Shown here in pieces: positions 38,301-50,891 of a stretch of DNA of 64,000 nucleotides. The position numbers and the translations under genes are program-made. Origin of the DNA: Combretum micranthum (taxonomy: Eukaryota; Streptophyta; Magnoliopsida; Myrtales; Combretaceae); NCBI GenBank assembly GCA_024138025.1, contig JAMXBD010000811.1, positions 186,001 to 250,000 of the forward strand, given 5' to 3'. The notes beneath the pieces are model-generated. The model made no database searches. It was given only the letters and a program-made list of their open reading frames with translations, and was not told where the DNA came from. Positions within the stretch are counted from its first letter, which is position 1, and every line of letters starts with the position of its first letter.

Positions 38301-38629
38301 AGGTCTAAATTAGCTTAAGTTCAACGACCATGATCAACTGCTATAGGTTGATTGATTGCAGTTGAATTAGCTTTCAAGGATTTTAGGGGTGTGCTTCATT
38401 ATTTTGTCACATTTTTATTTATACATATATTTATATTTTTTAGCTTAGTTTTTAGGTCTTTTAGAAAATTTTTAGTTATTATTAATGTCTTTATATTATT
38501 TTTATTTCATGTTGTAATACTTAGTTAGTTAACTTTTTATATTAGGTCGGTGTTAAGGTTATTTTGTGAGCCTAAAATAAGTCAACTTAGTGTTAATTGT
38601 GAATTATTTTTTATTTTTATCTTTCTTAA
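38301..38629. other. No gene seen
   Basis: AT-rich filler between the LTR end and a MITE; no motif or open frame worth reporting. Confidence 0.5.
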
Positions 38630-38892
38630 GGGCAAATTATAACCAAAGATCATAATATTTTTGGGTAAGTTCATTTGATATCATAACGTTTAGACAAGTG
38701 GATCAATTAAAGTCACAATTAATATGTGTTAATAGGAGAAAAATTTAATTAAAACTCAAAAGATCTACCATATTATGATATGTGTCAACTGACCCACTTT
38801 CCTAAACATTGTGATATCAAATAAACCACTTGAAATGCTATAATCTCAAATGAACTTATCCAAAATGTTACTACCTATCTGTGCAATTTACC
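38630..38892. mobile_element. MITE with roughly 60 bp inverted ends
   Basis: The left end is GGGCAAATTATAACC. The right end, reverse-complemented, is GGTAAATTGCACAG. Both continue into a matching AAGTTCATTTGATATCATA-like block. Nearly the whole 263 bp folds on itself. No coding capacity; a clear target duplication is not visible. Confidence 0.7.
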
Positions 38893-39449
38893 ATTTTTTT
38901 AATCTTTATCATTAACAAGAGAGACTTATGAGTCTTATCATCGAGTTAGAATTAATTTATAATCTTTATTCTCTGTTTTGTATATCAGTTAAGTTTTCAA
39001 TCATAATAATTTTACATTGTTTTTTTATGTTCATGAAAGCTTTATAAATTGTGGAACTTATCAATTTGTGATTCATTTGCACATAGTGGACTTTCATGTT
39101 TGTGGTCTTGCTAAGCATTGTTTTTATACATCTCCTTTACTTTACTTAATAAACACATAAAAAAAACACTAAAAATAAATGTTGATTTTGCTACTAAAGC
39201 AATTAATGCATGCATTAACCTCCATCATTTACATAAAAATGGATAGATTAAAACCTTTTAAAAGTGCAAATGTATAAAATTAAGGTCAAATAATAATTTT
39301 GACAAGCAGAACTTTGATAAAGTATAATATTCAACAATTTTGAAACTATAGGTGCAAAATAGATTAGAAAAAAATAACCATAAAATATTAATGGTGGTTT
39401 AGATATAGTTCCATTAAGAGAAATGAAAATATAATTCATTTTTAAAAAT

Positions 39450-39800
39450 GGGAAAATTACAACAAAAAATGGCAACATTTGTGAGTACGTTCAAATAAGG
39501 TATTGTCGTTTCGAATGGTTTAAAAAGAGAAATTAACCTTTATAAAGTAAACCAAATATGATATTAACACTTTGCAACGTTCATATAAGGTATCGAAGTT
39601 TCAATAAGTTTTTAATGATGTTTTATTAATTTTTGTCAATGGTAAGTTATTAATAACTTGTTTGGTTCACTTTATAAAACATTAATACTATAAATAAATT
39701 TATTTTCAATAATTTATTTTTCTTTTTAACCACTTGAAATATTGATACCTCAAATGAATTTATCCTTAAATATTAAACAATGATACCTTTCTTTAAAAAA
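39450..39800. mobile_element. Related MITE, diverged
   Basis: The left arm (GGGAAAATTACAAC, then TTCAAATAAGGTATTG and TCGAATGG) matches, in inverted form, the right arm ending near 39,790 (CCACTTGAAATATTGATACC then TCAAATGAATTTATCC). It is the same family as 38,630-38,892. Its exact right end is uncertain. Confidence 0.6.
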
Positions 39801-42129
39801 TCAAACATAAAAATGCAATTAAGATTAAAATATAGATATCGATATGCAACATAAACTAAAGTAGAAATACACAGAGCTTACATATAGGGAAATGTAATTT
39901 TATACCTAAATGTTAAAGTGGTTAATTTAATACAACTTTTTGCACCTATTTTACTTCCTCATTAATATCCTTTAAATATTTCTTGTTGTGAAATAGACAA
40001 CCCATTAGTAATAAATAGTGTTAGGAGAAGTAGTAAAAATTGATGATATGCTCTCTTCACTATAGCAAACAGATCAAATGTATTAAGGTAGTAAATATAG
40101 CCAAAAAGTTTGACTATGTATTAAATTCACCATTTCAAAATTCAAGTACTAAATTTTTATTTAAAGTTTACCTCAAAATTTGACATGTAAGCCATATATA
40201 TATACACACATATATAACAAAGACTAACATTCTCACAAATGAGAAATTAAGGCTTTGTTTGTTTGATATAGAATATTTTTCCGATTTTTTTCCATAATTT
40301 ATTATGTTTCTTAAAGGGAAATATCTTTTTTAATTACAAAATAATATCTCATCACCAAAAATCTCTTCGGTCAAATGCTAATCACACTTGTCCCAAGGGA
40401 AAACAACTTTTGAAAGCGTATGTCATTTTTAGATGCTAGACTCAACTGTTACTTCCACTAATTTTTAAAAAGCAAGTAATTTTTTCTCTCCCCTTCTATT
40501 CTCCACTATTCATTAATATACTTAACCTCTTAGATTTTTGATATAACGTTTTTCTTCATTGTTTTTCTCTTGCTAGATGGGAATCAAAGCTTGCTTCTAA
40601 CCAATAATATATCATAAGGTTTTCTTTTCTCTCTTTCTTCTTCATCTCTCTTTCTTTTCCCCTTTTTCTATTGTGCATATGCTTCATATTAATTAGAAAA
40701 TTCTTTTCATTAGATCGTGGTTCTTTTCTTCCATAGGAGGAAGCAAATTGTCAACCATAAAATTTTAATTGTGTTACATTAGCTATTCATCTTGTATTAT
40801 TTTTCTTTTACTTTTTTCAAACAATAACATACCCATCCTTCACTTTTCCCTCATATCTAATAGATTATACCTTTTAGGTTCTTGGTCACTAGATCACATA
40901 ATGAACTATAATTATTTTTTTTTAATTTAATGTGTTATAAAATAATAGACATGTTTTAAATTACATTTTTCATTAACACATGATCATTGTGTGTTTCTAT
41001 ATTTATTATATTAGTGAAATGATTGCTTTATATACTATATGAAGTGTTTTTTTTTAAATTTTATTATGTCATTTACACATACCACACTAGAATTGACAAA
41101 CAGTTATACTATATAAGACTTCTCTTCATTGTGAAGATTGTGTTTGTATTAATTAATCTTTAATCCACACAAGTAGATTTAACCTTTCTTTTGTTTTTCA
41201 ACATTTGTTCATGTATATGTTAATATATATCAAAAGAAGAACCCATGTATGTCAAAAAAGATATACTCAAAATGGCAAATTGTGGTGCAAATAAAACAAA
41301 GGTCTCAAGTTTGCTCATTGATAATATCTACTATCTAATAATCTTTCATGTTGTCATTATTATGATCTTAATTCAATGCCATAATTTTCATTCTCCCTAA
41401 TAATTAACATAAGTGGATGCTCATGAGATTTCTTGTTAATCTTATAGGTAAGTTTTTTTTTTTTCCCTTTATTCAATGGTAGATATTTCCTAAAGAAACA
41501 TAGAATAAATTTGAGGCATATGAAACTTATATCCTTGTTGTAAGTACTATTAAGCAGTATACATGATATGCTTATACTGGTAATTTTTAATTTTAATGGG
41601 TTATGACTATCATGAAGACAATTTTTGGCTATTGGTCATACTATCGTTGTTACTTCATACAATTTTCATTTATTTGTAGTATTGTGTTTATGCTGTTTTG
41701 AAACTTTCTACATATCATTCCTTGTTTTTCTCTTTTTAAGTAATTTGGTTTTTTAATTTTATTATGCAGATTTATCCTATTACCTCAAGTGATAACGTAG
41801 GTACATGCGTTCAATTTTTTTTTTTTCATTACTTCTCCCTCTTGAGCATTATTTTGTTTGATGAACTTTTTGTTTGAATTGTGTGTTTTTTTCGCCATCT
41901 TATGATCGATTCTGTAGCAAAACTTAAACCATTTGATCATTCTATTATCTTCCTCTATAGATTGATGAAAATGAGAATTATGCCACGATAGTTTGTGTAG
42001 CAAAAGTGGTTCTTTAACTTAGGATTATCATGCATGGTTGAAAACGATGGAAAAGTAAAATTCCAAGAGAGTCTCATGACAATAAGGAATATGAGTGAAA
42101 GTTGTATATGAATCAAATTACATATAAAT

Positions 42130-43010
42130 ATAAATGTAGATATTCATTGCATCAACCAAATATGTATGGGCCAAGAGCATTGTTTGAGTTATGTAAGATA
42201 CTTAAAGAAAAAAATTTGTTATATTAAGCTAAAAGTGTCCATCAAAGAACAAGTTTTGTTATTTTGTCAATTGCTTAACCATAATATGAGATATAGGGTG
42301 ATCAAAGGGAGGTTTCTTTGATACATTAAAACTCCACATTGATATCTTTAGATGGTTTTGGAAGCACCTTTAAAATTATAAAAGCATATGATGAAGTACC
42401 AAGTGGCATAGTCCCTTTAAATTGACATTTCAACATATGCCACCAAAATCGTCAAACTCATTATGTTTATAATTTGAATATAGCATATTAGTGACATCAG
42501 TAATTACTTTTAGGAATTCTTGAGAGCAATCTACACATGTTCGTGCATTGATTCCCTTATAAATTCAAGGGTACTTTCAAGGATGAAAGTAAGGGGCTAC
42601 TCAAAATATTGTTATCATTGTATTTTTCAACTTAAAAATTTGTTTATGCGTTGGTTGAATGAGAATGTTCAACATGTTATATATTTATTCATACTCTTTG
42701 GATGTTGAGTGGACTAGGATCCTAGAAAGTATAGATGACTCTATCAAGAAATGCGTAATAAGATTACAATATGAATTATTCATAGTAATTAAATAATATA
42801 TTATAATATAGTTAAATGCTAATTATGTACAAATAAGTATAGTTTTGGCTTGTTGCATTCTTCATAATTTCATAACGAGAGTTCATTTGATTGGTCTGCT
42901 CATAAAAAGAAATATCATGAGATTTGAATTCACTTAAAAGGAATTAGATATCTCAACAAAGTTAAATGGAAGAAAGGAAAAAAAAATGGAGAATGATTTG
43001 TGATAAGAGA
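42130..43010 (+). pseudogene. Harbinger transposase (decayed)
   Basis: Translation across changing frames gives an N-terminal block (MYGPRALFELCKILKEKNLLY) and a middle segment ending SLDGFGSTFKII. The C-terminal hallmark near 42,831-42,880 reads YVQISIVLACCILHNFI, the last conserved block of PIF/Harbinger transposases. Numerous stops and frame changes prevent identification of the three catalytic acidic residues. In the family this enzyme cuts and integrates the element; this copy cannot. Confidence 0.7.
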
Positions 43011-43318
43011 TGGAATAGTAAAGGCAACATGGACTAATCATCATGGAACAATATGAGTGATAATTACTTCTCTTCTTTGCTTTTTATTATTGAAGTGATG
43101 TTATGTAATTATTTTCTATTATTGAACTAATGCTATGCATGCATATCAAGGTGGAGTTTGATCTAGTATATGTTATTTGCATACATTTTTGTTGCTATTG
43201 CTCTTGTAAATGAATGACTTGTCATGGAATTTCAATTATTTGCATACTTATTATATTATATTTAAACTTTTTTGGCCTAATGGTTTCAAACTGCATTACA
43301 TTGTAGCAATGGAAAATG

Positions 43319-43931
43319 GTACCGACAAGGACACTCAAGTTAGAAACTTTTGGTAGTCTAGACTAATGGAATTAATGTTGAAAATTTTAGTAGATGAAGC
43401 ATTTAAAGGTAACAAACCTTTAACTATATTCAAATCATCATCTTTTGCTCGAGTGATATGTGCAATCAATGAAAATTTTGGATCTAGTTGCACTCTCAAT
43501 CATTTAGAGAATCATCTTCATATCATATAAAATACACAAGTCACCATTCAAAAGATGAGAAATAAAAGTGGTTTTGGATGGAATGATGAGCTAGAGATGA
43601 TTATCACTGACGAGAAGGTTTTTAATGAAAAATCATAGTAAGCATTTTTTTTTTTTTTTGTAAGGTATTTTTCAATTTTATTTAAAGAATTATTTTAGTA
43701 GTTGCTTACTTTTTAGTTAAACAATTAAAAATTGCAATGTATGATAAAGTCACATTGGTTGTGAGAAAAGATATTACATCAAGTAGTTTTGCAAAGCAAA
43801 TTGGAGAATTCAATTTGAATCATCAAAATGATTCTCCTACACTTAAATTGGAAGAACATAGTGAAAATGGTGCACAAAAGAAAAATCTTTATGTCCATCA
43901 AACGAACAACTGCATTAAAAACAAAAGTTGA
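43319..43931 (+). pseudogene. Harbinger Myb/SANT-like DNA-binding protein (decayed)
   Basis: The first exon (ATG at 43,319) reads MENGTDKDTQVRNFW then a TAG. It continues with LVDEAFKGNKPLTIFKSSSF then ARVICAINENFGSSCTLNHL, KMRNKSGFGWNDELEMI and VFNEKS. This is the trihelix-like Myb/SANT domain of plant Harbinger ORF1. A poly-T intron follows (about 43,638-43,727). A second open stretch (43,737-43,931) gives MYDKVTLVVRKDITSSSFAK, the usual continuation. Stops within the first exon inactivate it. In the family this protein helps bring the transposase to DNA ends and the nucleus. Confidence 0.78.
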
Positions 43932-44989
43932 ATAGTGAAACATTTGAAAGTAAGATGCTAAGGCATGTTAAGGTAGTCATAAGAGTCATCAATGAATTGA
44001 GTAAGGAAAAATTGGACTTGTGAAAACTTTATGATGAGGTGATGAAGATGAAAAAAATTGATAATTTATTTTTGAAATGTTATTTGATTACTAAGTTGAA
44101 AATGAAAAAATTGTAAAAGTTTTTATAAAAAAAAATATGATCTTGGCTATATGGGCTTGTGGGTTCATCTAGAGATTGTGATACACACTAATTTTTTGTG
44201 GGTTGAATTTTGTCATTTACAATCCAGTAAATATAATGAGCTAGATATTCTTTTAATTTATTTCTTTTGACACCAAGCTTAAAAAGGTACATTTAACTTT
44301 TAAGTGATTTTGCGGACAATGTTCAAATAAATTGATGGTATTGCACATCTATTTCATGGTTTATGTTTTCATGTGAACATTGATAATTCCTATTTATAAG
44401 TTTCTTATCAATCACAAAAGTTTTTTTTTATAATAAAAATGTTATATGTGTTGGCAAACAATAAGAAGATCATAGACCACTTCATCAAGTGAAAATTTTA
44501 AATATAAGTGCCATTTATGCAATATGACATGTGTGGTTAGACAAATACATATGCTGAGTTTGATTCGTGACACCGCTGGATCTAGCACAAGTGGTCATGG
44601 TCTTTCCATTAACCTAGCAAGTTGTTAGGTCATCGTCAGGTTAGACCGGTTGGCAATGTTAAAATAAAAGAAGCAAAAGGGAAAAGAAAAGAAGAAAGTA
44701 CAAAGAAAAAAATATAAATAAGAAAAGAATACTTAAGTTATTTTTCATGTGAATAGTAAATATGGTTAACAACACAAGTAATAAATATGTCTAAAAAGAT
44801 ATTTGGGTGGATTTTTATAGACTTCTATCTAAAGTAATTTTTCGTTTCCTAACAATGTGGGGTTCTTTTTGTTTTTGTGGGAATTGTTTGTATGTTGAGT
44901 GTTTTGTAGTTCCACAATACTAATTTCACAAGTAAAAGTGGTCATGCTTATCTATAAATAAATGCACACCTCAAACAGTTCTTTCAACA

Positions 44990-46230
44990 AATAGGCTAAA
45001 TGCTTGCTTTTGTTATCAAACCTAGATTTAGAGCTATGTAAGCAAGCTATACAGGTTAAGACACCCCACTTCAACCTATGGGTTACGTAGGCTAGCTCAT
45101 TTCAGCCAGCATTATAATGTAAGCTAGAATTTTTCAGCTTAACCTTACTTGCATAGGTTGGTGGGTTAAATAAGTTAGCTCGTTAACCTACAAAGATTTT
45201 TTTTAAAAGAAAAAAAAAAAGACAAAAGAAGAAATTAATATTATAATCTAATGATATTAAAAGTATAAGTTATTGTTTAGGTATAACTTGTGTCCAATTT
45301 GATTTTTTACCGAAAATTATGAATAAAAAGTGCAATTTTCATAATTGGTTGAAACAAGTTTATGTATATATATATATCAATGTATCATTGTGAATTTTAA
45401 ATATATGGTCCTAAAACCATGAAAAAATCTTGCTTGAAAATTTTGTCAATTGAGACTTAAAAAAAGTTTATTCCATAAACTTATGATTATGATTCATACA
45501 AAGTTTATTTTTTTTTTCACAATATCCTTATTTAGTTAATTCTAAAGTTGTCAAACAAACTTTTTTGTTCTTTTCTTGGATTCCTCGTTGACATTCAGGC
45601 AAAAGAAGAGCATTTTTGTAATTTCTTTAAAGAAGCTTCTATTTTGATTATGATTCCTTCAAATTTATATTATCCTCTCGTTTCTTTGACTAGTTGGAAG
45701 AATGTGAAGTATGGCTAAGGCCTACAAAGATTTAATCATCTTTTTTTTTATTATTTTTTTTCTTATGCTTTACATATATATATTAATGCAGATTTATGAG
45801 CCAAACTAACCCATAGTGGGTTGGCTAGCTTTAATTTGCAGGCTATATGGAGCGGGCTAAAATGGGTTGTACCTTAATATGGGTTAAAATTTTTGGCTCA
45901 ATCCCCTCTTTTTCCTTTTTTTTTTATTAAACGGGTTTGCGTACATAACTTGTCTCGCTTGCATAGCTAATGCCGAATTTATATTAAGTTAAAATATTGT
46001 TTTAGCTAATTTTAAATATATTTTATAATTTTATCTACATACATTTTTTCAATTTTTCATTTTTTGTTTAAAAAATTACTTTTAAAATTAAAAAAAAAAA
46101 AACATATTAGGCTGGTTCAATGGGACATGAACTAGTATGTGGACTAGAATTAGCTTGACCCTTCCCTTGATTAGACTCATGAGTTGGTGGGTTCGGATTG
46201 GTTCAAGCTCATACCGACATTTTGTGTTAC
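44990..46230. repeat. Possible nested hAT-like non-coding repeat
   Basis: Phrases of the AACCTATGGGTT / TGGGTTGGCTAGC / GGTGGGTTCGGATTGG type, common in plant hAT MITEs, cluster at about 45,050-45,190 and 45,810-46,210 in roughly inverted arrangement. I could not fix termini or a target duplication. Confidence 0.35.
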
Positions 46231-46429
46231 AAGATAATTTGCATACTTTTTTTTTAAAAATAAATCCATTGATTTATGTAAATATGATACATACATTATA
46301 TTATATTTTAGATTTTTTTTAGGTACTTGGTGTAAATAACTACCTTTAAGAAATTCAATTCAGAACACTCTTGACGATTATATATATATATGTATAAAGT
46401 ACTCATAAATATTTATTATTTCATGTCAA

Positions 46430-46835
46430 TGTAATTAATAAATATGGAAAAAAACCTTTTTTGATTTTTTTTCATCAAAATAGCTAAACACAAAAATATA
46501 TTGTCTTTGAAAAAATTAATTTTAAAGTAAAAATTTTTCAATTAAAAATATTTTTCTTTAAAATAAATGGGGCCAAAGATTCTATTAAAAGTAAAATGTT
46601 AAAATTCAAAGAAAAGAAAAATAAAATTATTAAAAAATTGATGCCTTTATACCAATTTAAAACTTTCAATGGTGGAAAGACTTTTTTATTAGTCACCACT
46701 AACACAACATAGAAAATGATCTGCCTTTAAAACCGTAGCATATGCTATGTTTAAAAATTGTGAAAAGTAACTAGACAACTAATGAATCTAAGGAGAGCAT
46801 GATCTGGCTAATTTTTAACAATTATACATATAATG
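46430..46835. repeat. Segment duplicated downstream of the MADS gene
   Basis: This stretch, including AAAACTTTCAATGGTGGAAA at about 46,660, ATAGAAAATGATCTGCC and AGAGCATGATCTGGCTA, recurs in the same orientation at about 57,150-57,560. It covers the right end of the PIF/Harbinger element and the sequence beyond it. Confidence 0.75.
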
Positions 46836-47104
46836 TCTAATGGAAACACCTCTTTAGTCAACTTGTAACCGAAATATAATAGAGCCAAATTCACTATCGT
46901 AGCCTTCCTTAAATTAGTCACAAATGATCCAACAAACACACGATTGCCAACCCTTCATGGTTAACAATCTCAATAAATGAATCACTTGTATCAATAAAGG
47001 TAATCATTACACGCGTTCCGTTTCCTTTTATTTTTCCTTTTTCTTCCTAATTATTTACTTGTTACAATTATTAAGGGGTGAGAGTTGAATTGTTGATTAA
47101 AATC

Positions 47105-47648
47105 TAGGGTTGTAAATGAATCAAGTTGAAATGAAACTGTATCAAGTTCAAACTCAACTTAAATATAAAACTCGAAACTTGAAACTTGACTCGAACTCAA
47201 TCAAACTTTAATTTTTAAGCTCAAATTTGACTCGAAATAATACTTGATAAACTCAAACTCGACTTTATTAGGCTCTATTATTTGAATAAAAATCAATTAA
47301 ACTAAAAAATAAGTTAGGATTTGATAATAGAATAAGATTTTTAGTTGATTTAGTCTTAACATGTTATAAATGTGAACTATTGAATATGCGAGAGGAAAAA
47401 AAAGACAAACCAAGATAAAAAGATATGCTTCAAAAATGAGAAAAATACAAGTTTTATAATTTTTTCATAAAAAAATATATAAAGAAACTTGAATGGGCTT
47501 GCAAGCTATTCGAATTAAGTATTTTAAAAATTAAAACTTGAACTCGAAAACTACTAAAGTAACTTGAACTCGAATTGAGTCGAATTTGAGTTATCAATGA
47601 GTTGAATCCGAGTAGCCCACAAGTAAGTTTGAGTCACTTGCAACCCTA
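47105..47648. mobile_element. hAT-like MITE
   Basis: The ends TAGGGTTGTAAATGAATCAAG and, reverse-complemented, TAGGGTTGCAAGTGACTCAAA are inverted repeats. The interior is rich in ACTCGAA/TTCGAGT words arranged in opposite sense in the two halves. The flanking octamers (TTAAAATC, TTATATTG) match at five of eight positions, so the target duplication is at best eroded. It lies about 0.6 kb upstream of the MADS start codon. Confidence 0.7.
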
Positions 47649-48083
47649 TTATATTGAGAACCGGTATTCATACCACTTGACTATGATGGTAAATTTGCTT
47701 TAAAGTACAAATAGAGAATAAAGGTTTTAAATAGCATAATTTAATTCTTAAGATTTTTATACTAACTTTGTTATAAGTACATCAATTGTTTGTAATTGTA
47801 GTTGAATATACATAATTTATATGCATTACTTACTATATTATCCTCTATTTGAACTTAAGACAAAGAATATATTCTTTATATTATTAAAACGTACATCCTC
47901 TATTGGTACTTGAAAAGTACACTTTTGTTCTTTCATTTTTTTTTTCTCGGTAATACAATGAGAAGCGGAGAATCAAACCCCGTACCTCTTACTCAAGAAT
48001 TTAAAAGGTGATACTACTTAGTTATAATGCTATTAACTCGTTCTTTTAGTTGTAAATACCTCATACAATAAAAAAAAATTTCT
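47649..48083. other. Upstream region of the MADS gene
   Basis: AT-rich sequence between a MITE and the TATA box, without an open frame. I looked for CArG boxes and found no convincing match. Confidence 0.5.
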
Positions 48084-48092
48084 TATAAATAG
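48084..48092 (+). promoter_or_regulatory. TATA box of the MADS gene
   Basis: TATAAATAG stands 132-140 bp upstream of the ATG at 48,224, a normal distance for a plant gene with a leader of about 100 bases. No ATG intervenes in the presumed leader. Confidence 0.6.
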
Positions 48093-48223
48093 CTCTACAT
48101 ATACTTAAAACTAGCAAGCTCTAAAAGCTCTTTACATACAACTTTATCACTTTCTTCTTAGTAAAATTTTGAATTTCTTTACCAAGTTATATTATTACTT
48201 ATATTTTTAATCTTATTTTTACA

Positions 48224-50859
48224 ATGTCTCAGAAGAAGAATTTCGAAAAGATTGAAGATAAAACAAAACGCCAAGTAACCTACTCAAAAAGAAGGAGCAG
48301 TTTGATAAGAAAGAGCGAGAAGATCTCAATGTGTTGCAATGCAGATGTTGCAGTCATCTCATTTTCACCCTCAGGTCGCATGAGCAAATATTGCAATGGA
48401 AGGTAGTGCTTAAACTATAGATTTATCATGATAGATTTTTTATATTTTTATCATTAACCATTGTTTTGTACGCTAACTGCAATTTTTTTTCTCTTTTTCC
48501 TCTTCATATAGGTTTCCGGATATAATTCAACGCTATGTTGATTTGCCAATAGAACAAAGAAATAGGTGAAAAATATTTTCTATTCCATTTCATAATTTTT
48601 TTTATTGGTAATATTCGGAATTTGACTTTTTTTGGTTTGCCTTGTGATGTTTTCAAATTGATACAATTTACCAGCCACACAAATATTAAGGTACAATTTT
48701 ATTTAATTATCATAAGTATGCCATCAATTCATTACAACTATAGATTTTTTTCACAATTAGTTTTCCAGTCATAAACTAAATGTACAACTCTGACGTTACA
48801 GGAAAAGGTAGATAAGATAAGGGATCTTCATTACATCAGAGGGATGAAAGCAAGCTGCATTATCTCCACAATAAGTCTCTCTCTCTCTTTCTCTCTCTCT
48901 TTGTGTCCCCCAGCATAATTAGGCATAGTGTCTCTCTATTTGTGATCTAGTTAAGTTTGACTTAGAATTTACTTAAATTTCGTTCCACCTAATGGAATTG
49001 ACTTTGAACTACTCGAATAATTTATTAAGTCGAATTTGAATTTTATGGTGTTTGGTTCGACTAATTCTTAAGCCTAAAAGAATTCAACTTAAACTCAAAT
49101 CTTAATTGGGTTTAAATATCAAAATTAGTTGAATTTGAATAATAATCTAAAACAAGAGAATCTAATCATGCTCAATCAAGAAATCTCAAGTTTGTTGAAT
49201 ACCACTTTAAGTTGAGTATGAAATCTGAAATTTTCATACAATGAAAACTCTTAATTAATATTGTGTCATCTCGATTTAATTTATTTATAACCCTAATTGA
49301 GATGTAAGGGAAGGAATATAATTTAATCCTATTTATTAAGGAACACTTAATTGGTTACAAACCTACAATTACTTATTTAAAATTTTCTAGCATCGGGTTA
49401 AGAGCCGAGAGGAAAATGAGTAACCGTTACATGACTCAATGAAACAGATCCATTAGGAGTAGTGTGACATGTTAAAAAAACGTCATCATGTTAAAAAGCG
49501 TTACCATTTTAGAAAAATTACCTAAGTTGCTACGAAACCCTCCTAGCTACCTGTCTACTAGTTCGTTGTTTTTATTACATGTGGCGCTGTTTTAATAGAC
49601 ATATCTAAACACTTCAATAATTCTGTGCTTTTTGTGTTTTTAACTTCATGGAACTTGGAATGCATCCAGACTGGAAGTAAGTATAGATTCCCCTCGGCTA
49701 ATTAAATATGTTTTTTTTTTGTATAATTGATTAGCTTAAATGTAAATTTTTCTTTACCTAAGCTTTTGGAGCTGCAAGTCAAGAAGCATTCACTTGAGAT
49801 TGACGTCCTGGAGGCTAGGCTAAGGTAACATTTTTCAATATAAATGCTTTGTATTTTTAATTTTTGATAATTCAAATATAAACTCTTGTTTTATGGTAAT
49901 TTGGTATTTGTACTATTAATTTGATTGCAATCTGAAGAAAATTTGAATACTCAATGGTTAATCAAATTAGAAGTACATACACAAAATTATAACAAAGTTG
50001 AAAAGGACGAATATCTAATTTAATATATGAATTTTGCCTTTTTTTTGGTATAAATCATCTAATTTTTTGAGGTATCGATTTATTCTTTAATTACAAATGT
50101 TTTGATATCATTTATATTACATGTATCTATGTGTAGTTATTTGTATAAATAGTTAAAGTTTAGGGACTGGATTAATACTTTTAAAGTTTACTAATTGATT
50201 GTAAAAATGGATAAATTTTAGGCAATAAACTTATATTTACCCCATTGAAAAAATAGAGATACAAAATGGAACATACCGATTCTTGTAGTGTATTATTTAT
50301 GAAACTTGAATATAAATATATTTTGGCCAAAAAAAAAAAAGAATATAAATATAATTTATAAAAATTAATACAAACTTCTCAAAGTCTTGACATTTATTTT
50401 TACATTTTATTTTTTTGGATGGTAATGCTATGTTACGTTTTGGAAGGGATTATGAGCCTGATGAAAAAAGAAACAACTCCTTACCTGAATTATTGTCGTG
50501 CAAGACAAACTTGCTGAGAAGTTTGCATCTTGTCATGGATAGAAAGGTATGTCCTCTTTTCGTGTAATGTTAATTGTAAATAAAATAATCTACCTTGTTA
50601 ATCAACTTTTCAAGTTACAATTATATCTATTTTAGTAATCATAATAAGAAAACTGAACTTTAAAGACAAAAATTTTATTTTTAAAATTAAATTTTTGTTA
50701 CAAAAATCATAGTAGTTTGATTCAATATGTAGAAATATAACTTGTTTTATCCATTTTTCATCACAAAAGTTTCTATGTTTAAAGATCATTTTTCTTATCA
50801 TAAACCCAATCACCTTTTTTTTTTTTTTTTCCTAAGACTACATCTTATTGTATATTGAG

Positions 50860-50891
<32 letters not shown>

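Larger units (their letters stand above)
40251..46574 (+). mobile_element. PIF/Harbinger DNA transposon (6.3 kb, decayed)
   Basis: The left terminus is GGCTTTGTTTGTTTG; the right terminus, reverse-complemented, is GGCCCCATTTATTTT. TAA precedes the left end and AAA follows the right, near the 3 bp TAA target of this superfamily. The interior carries both genes expected of an autonomous PIF/Harbinger element, a DDE transposase and a Myb/SANT-like DNA-binding protein, both broken. A repeat-like insertion of about 1.2 kb occupies part of 45.0-46.2 kb. Confidence 0.7.
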
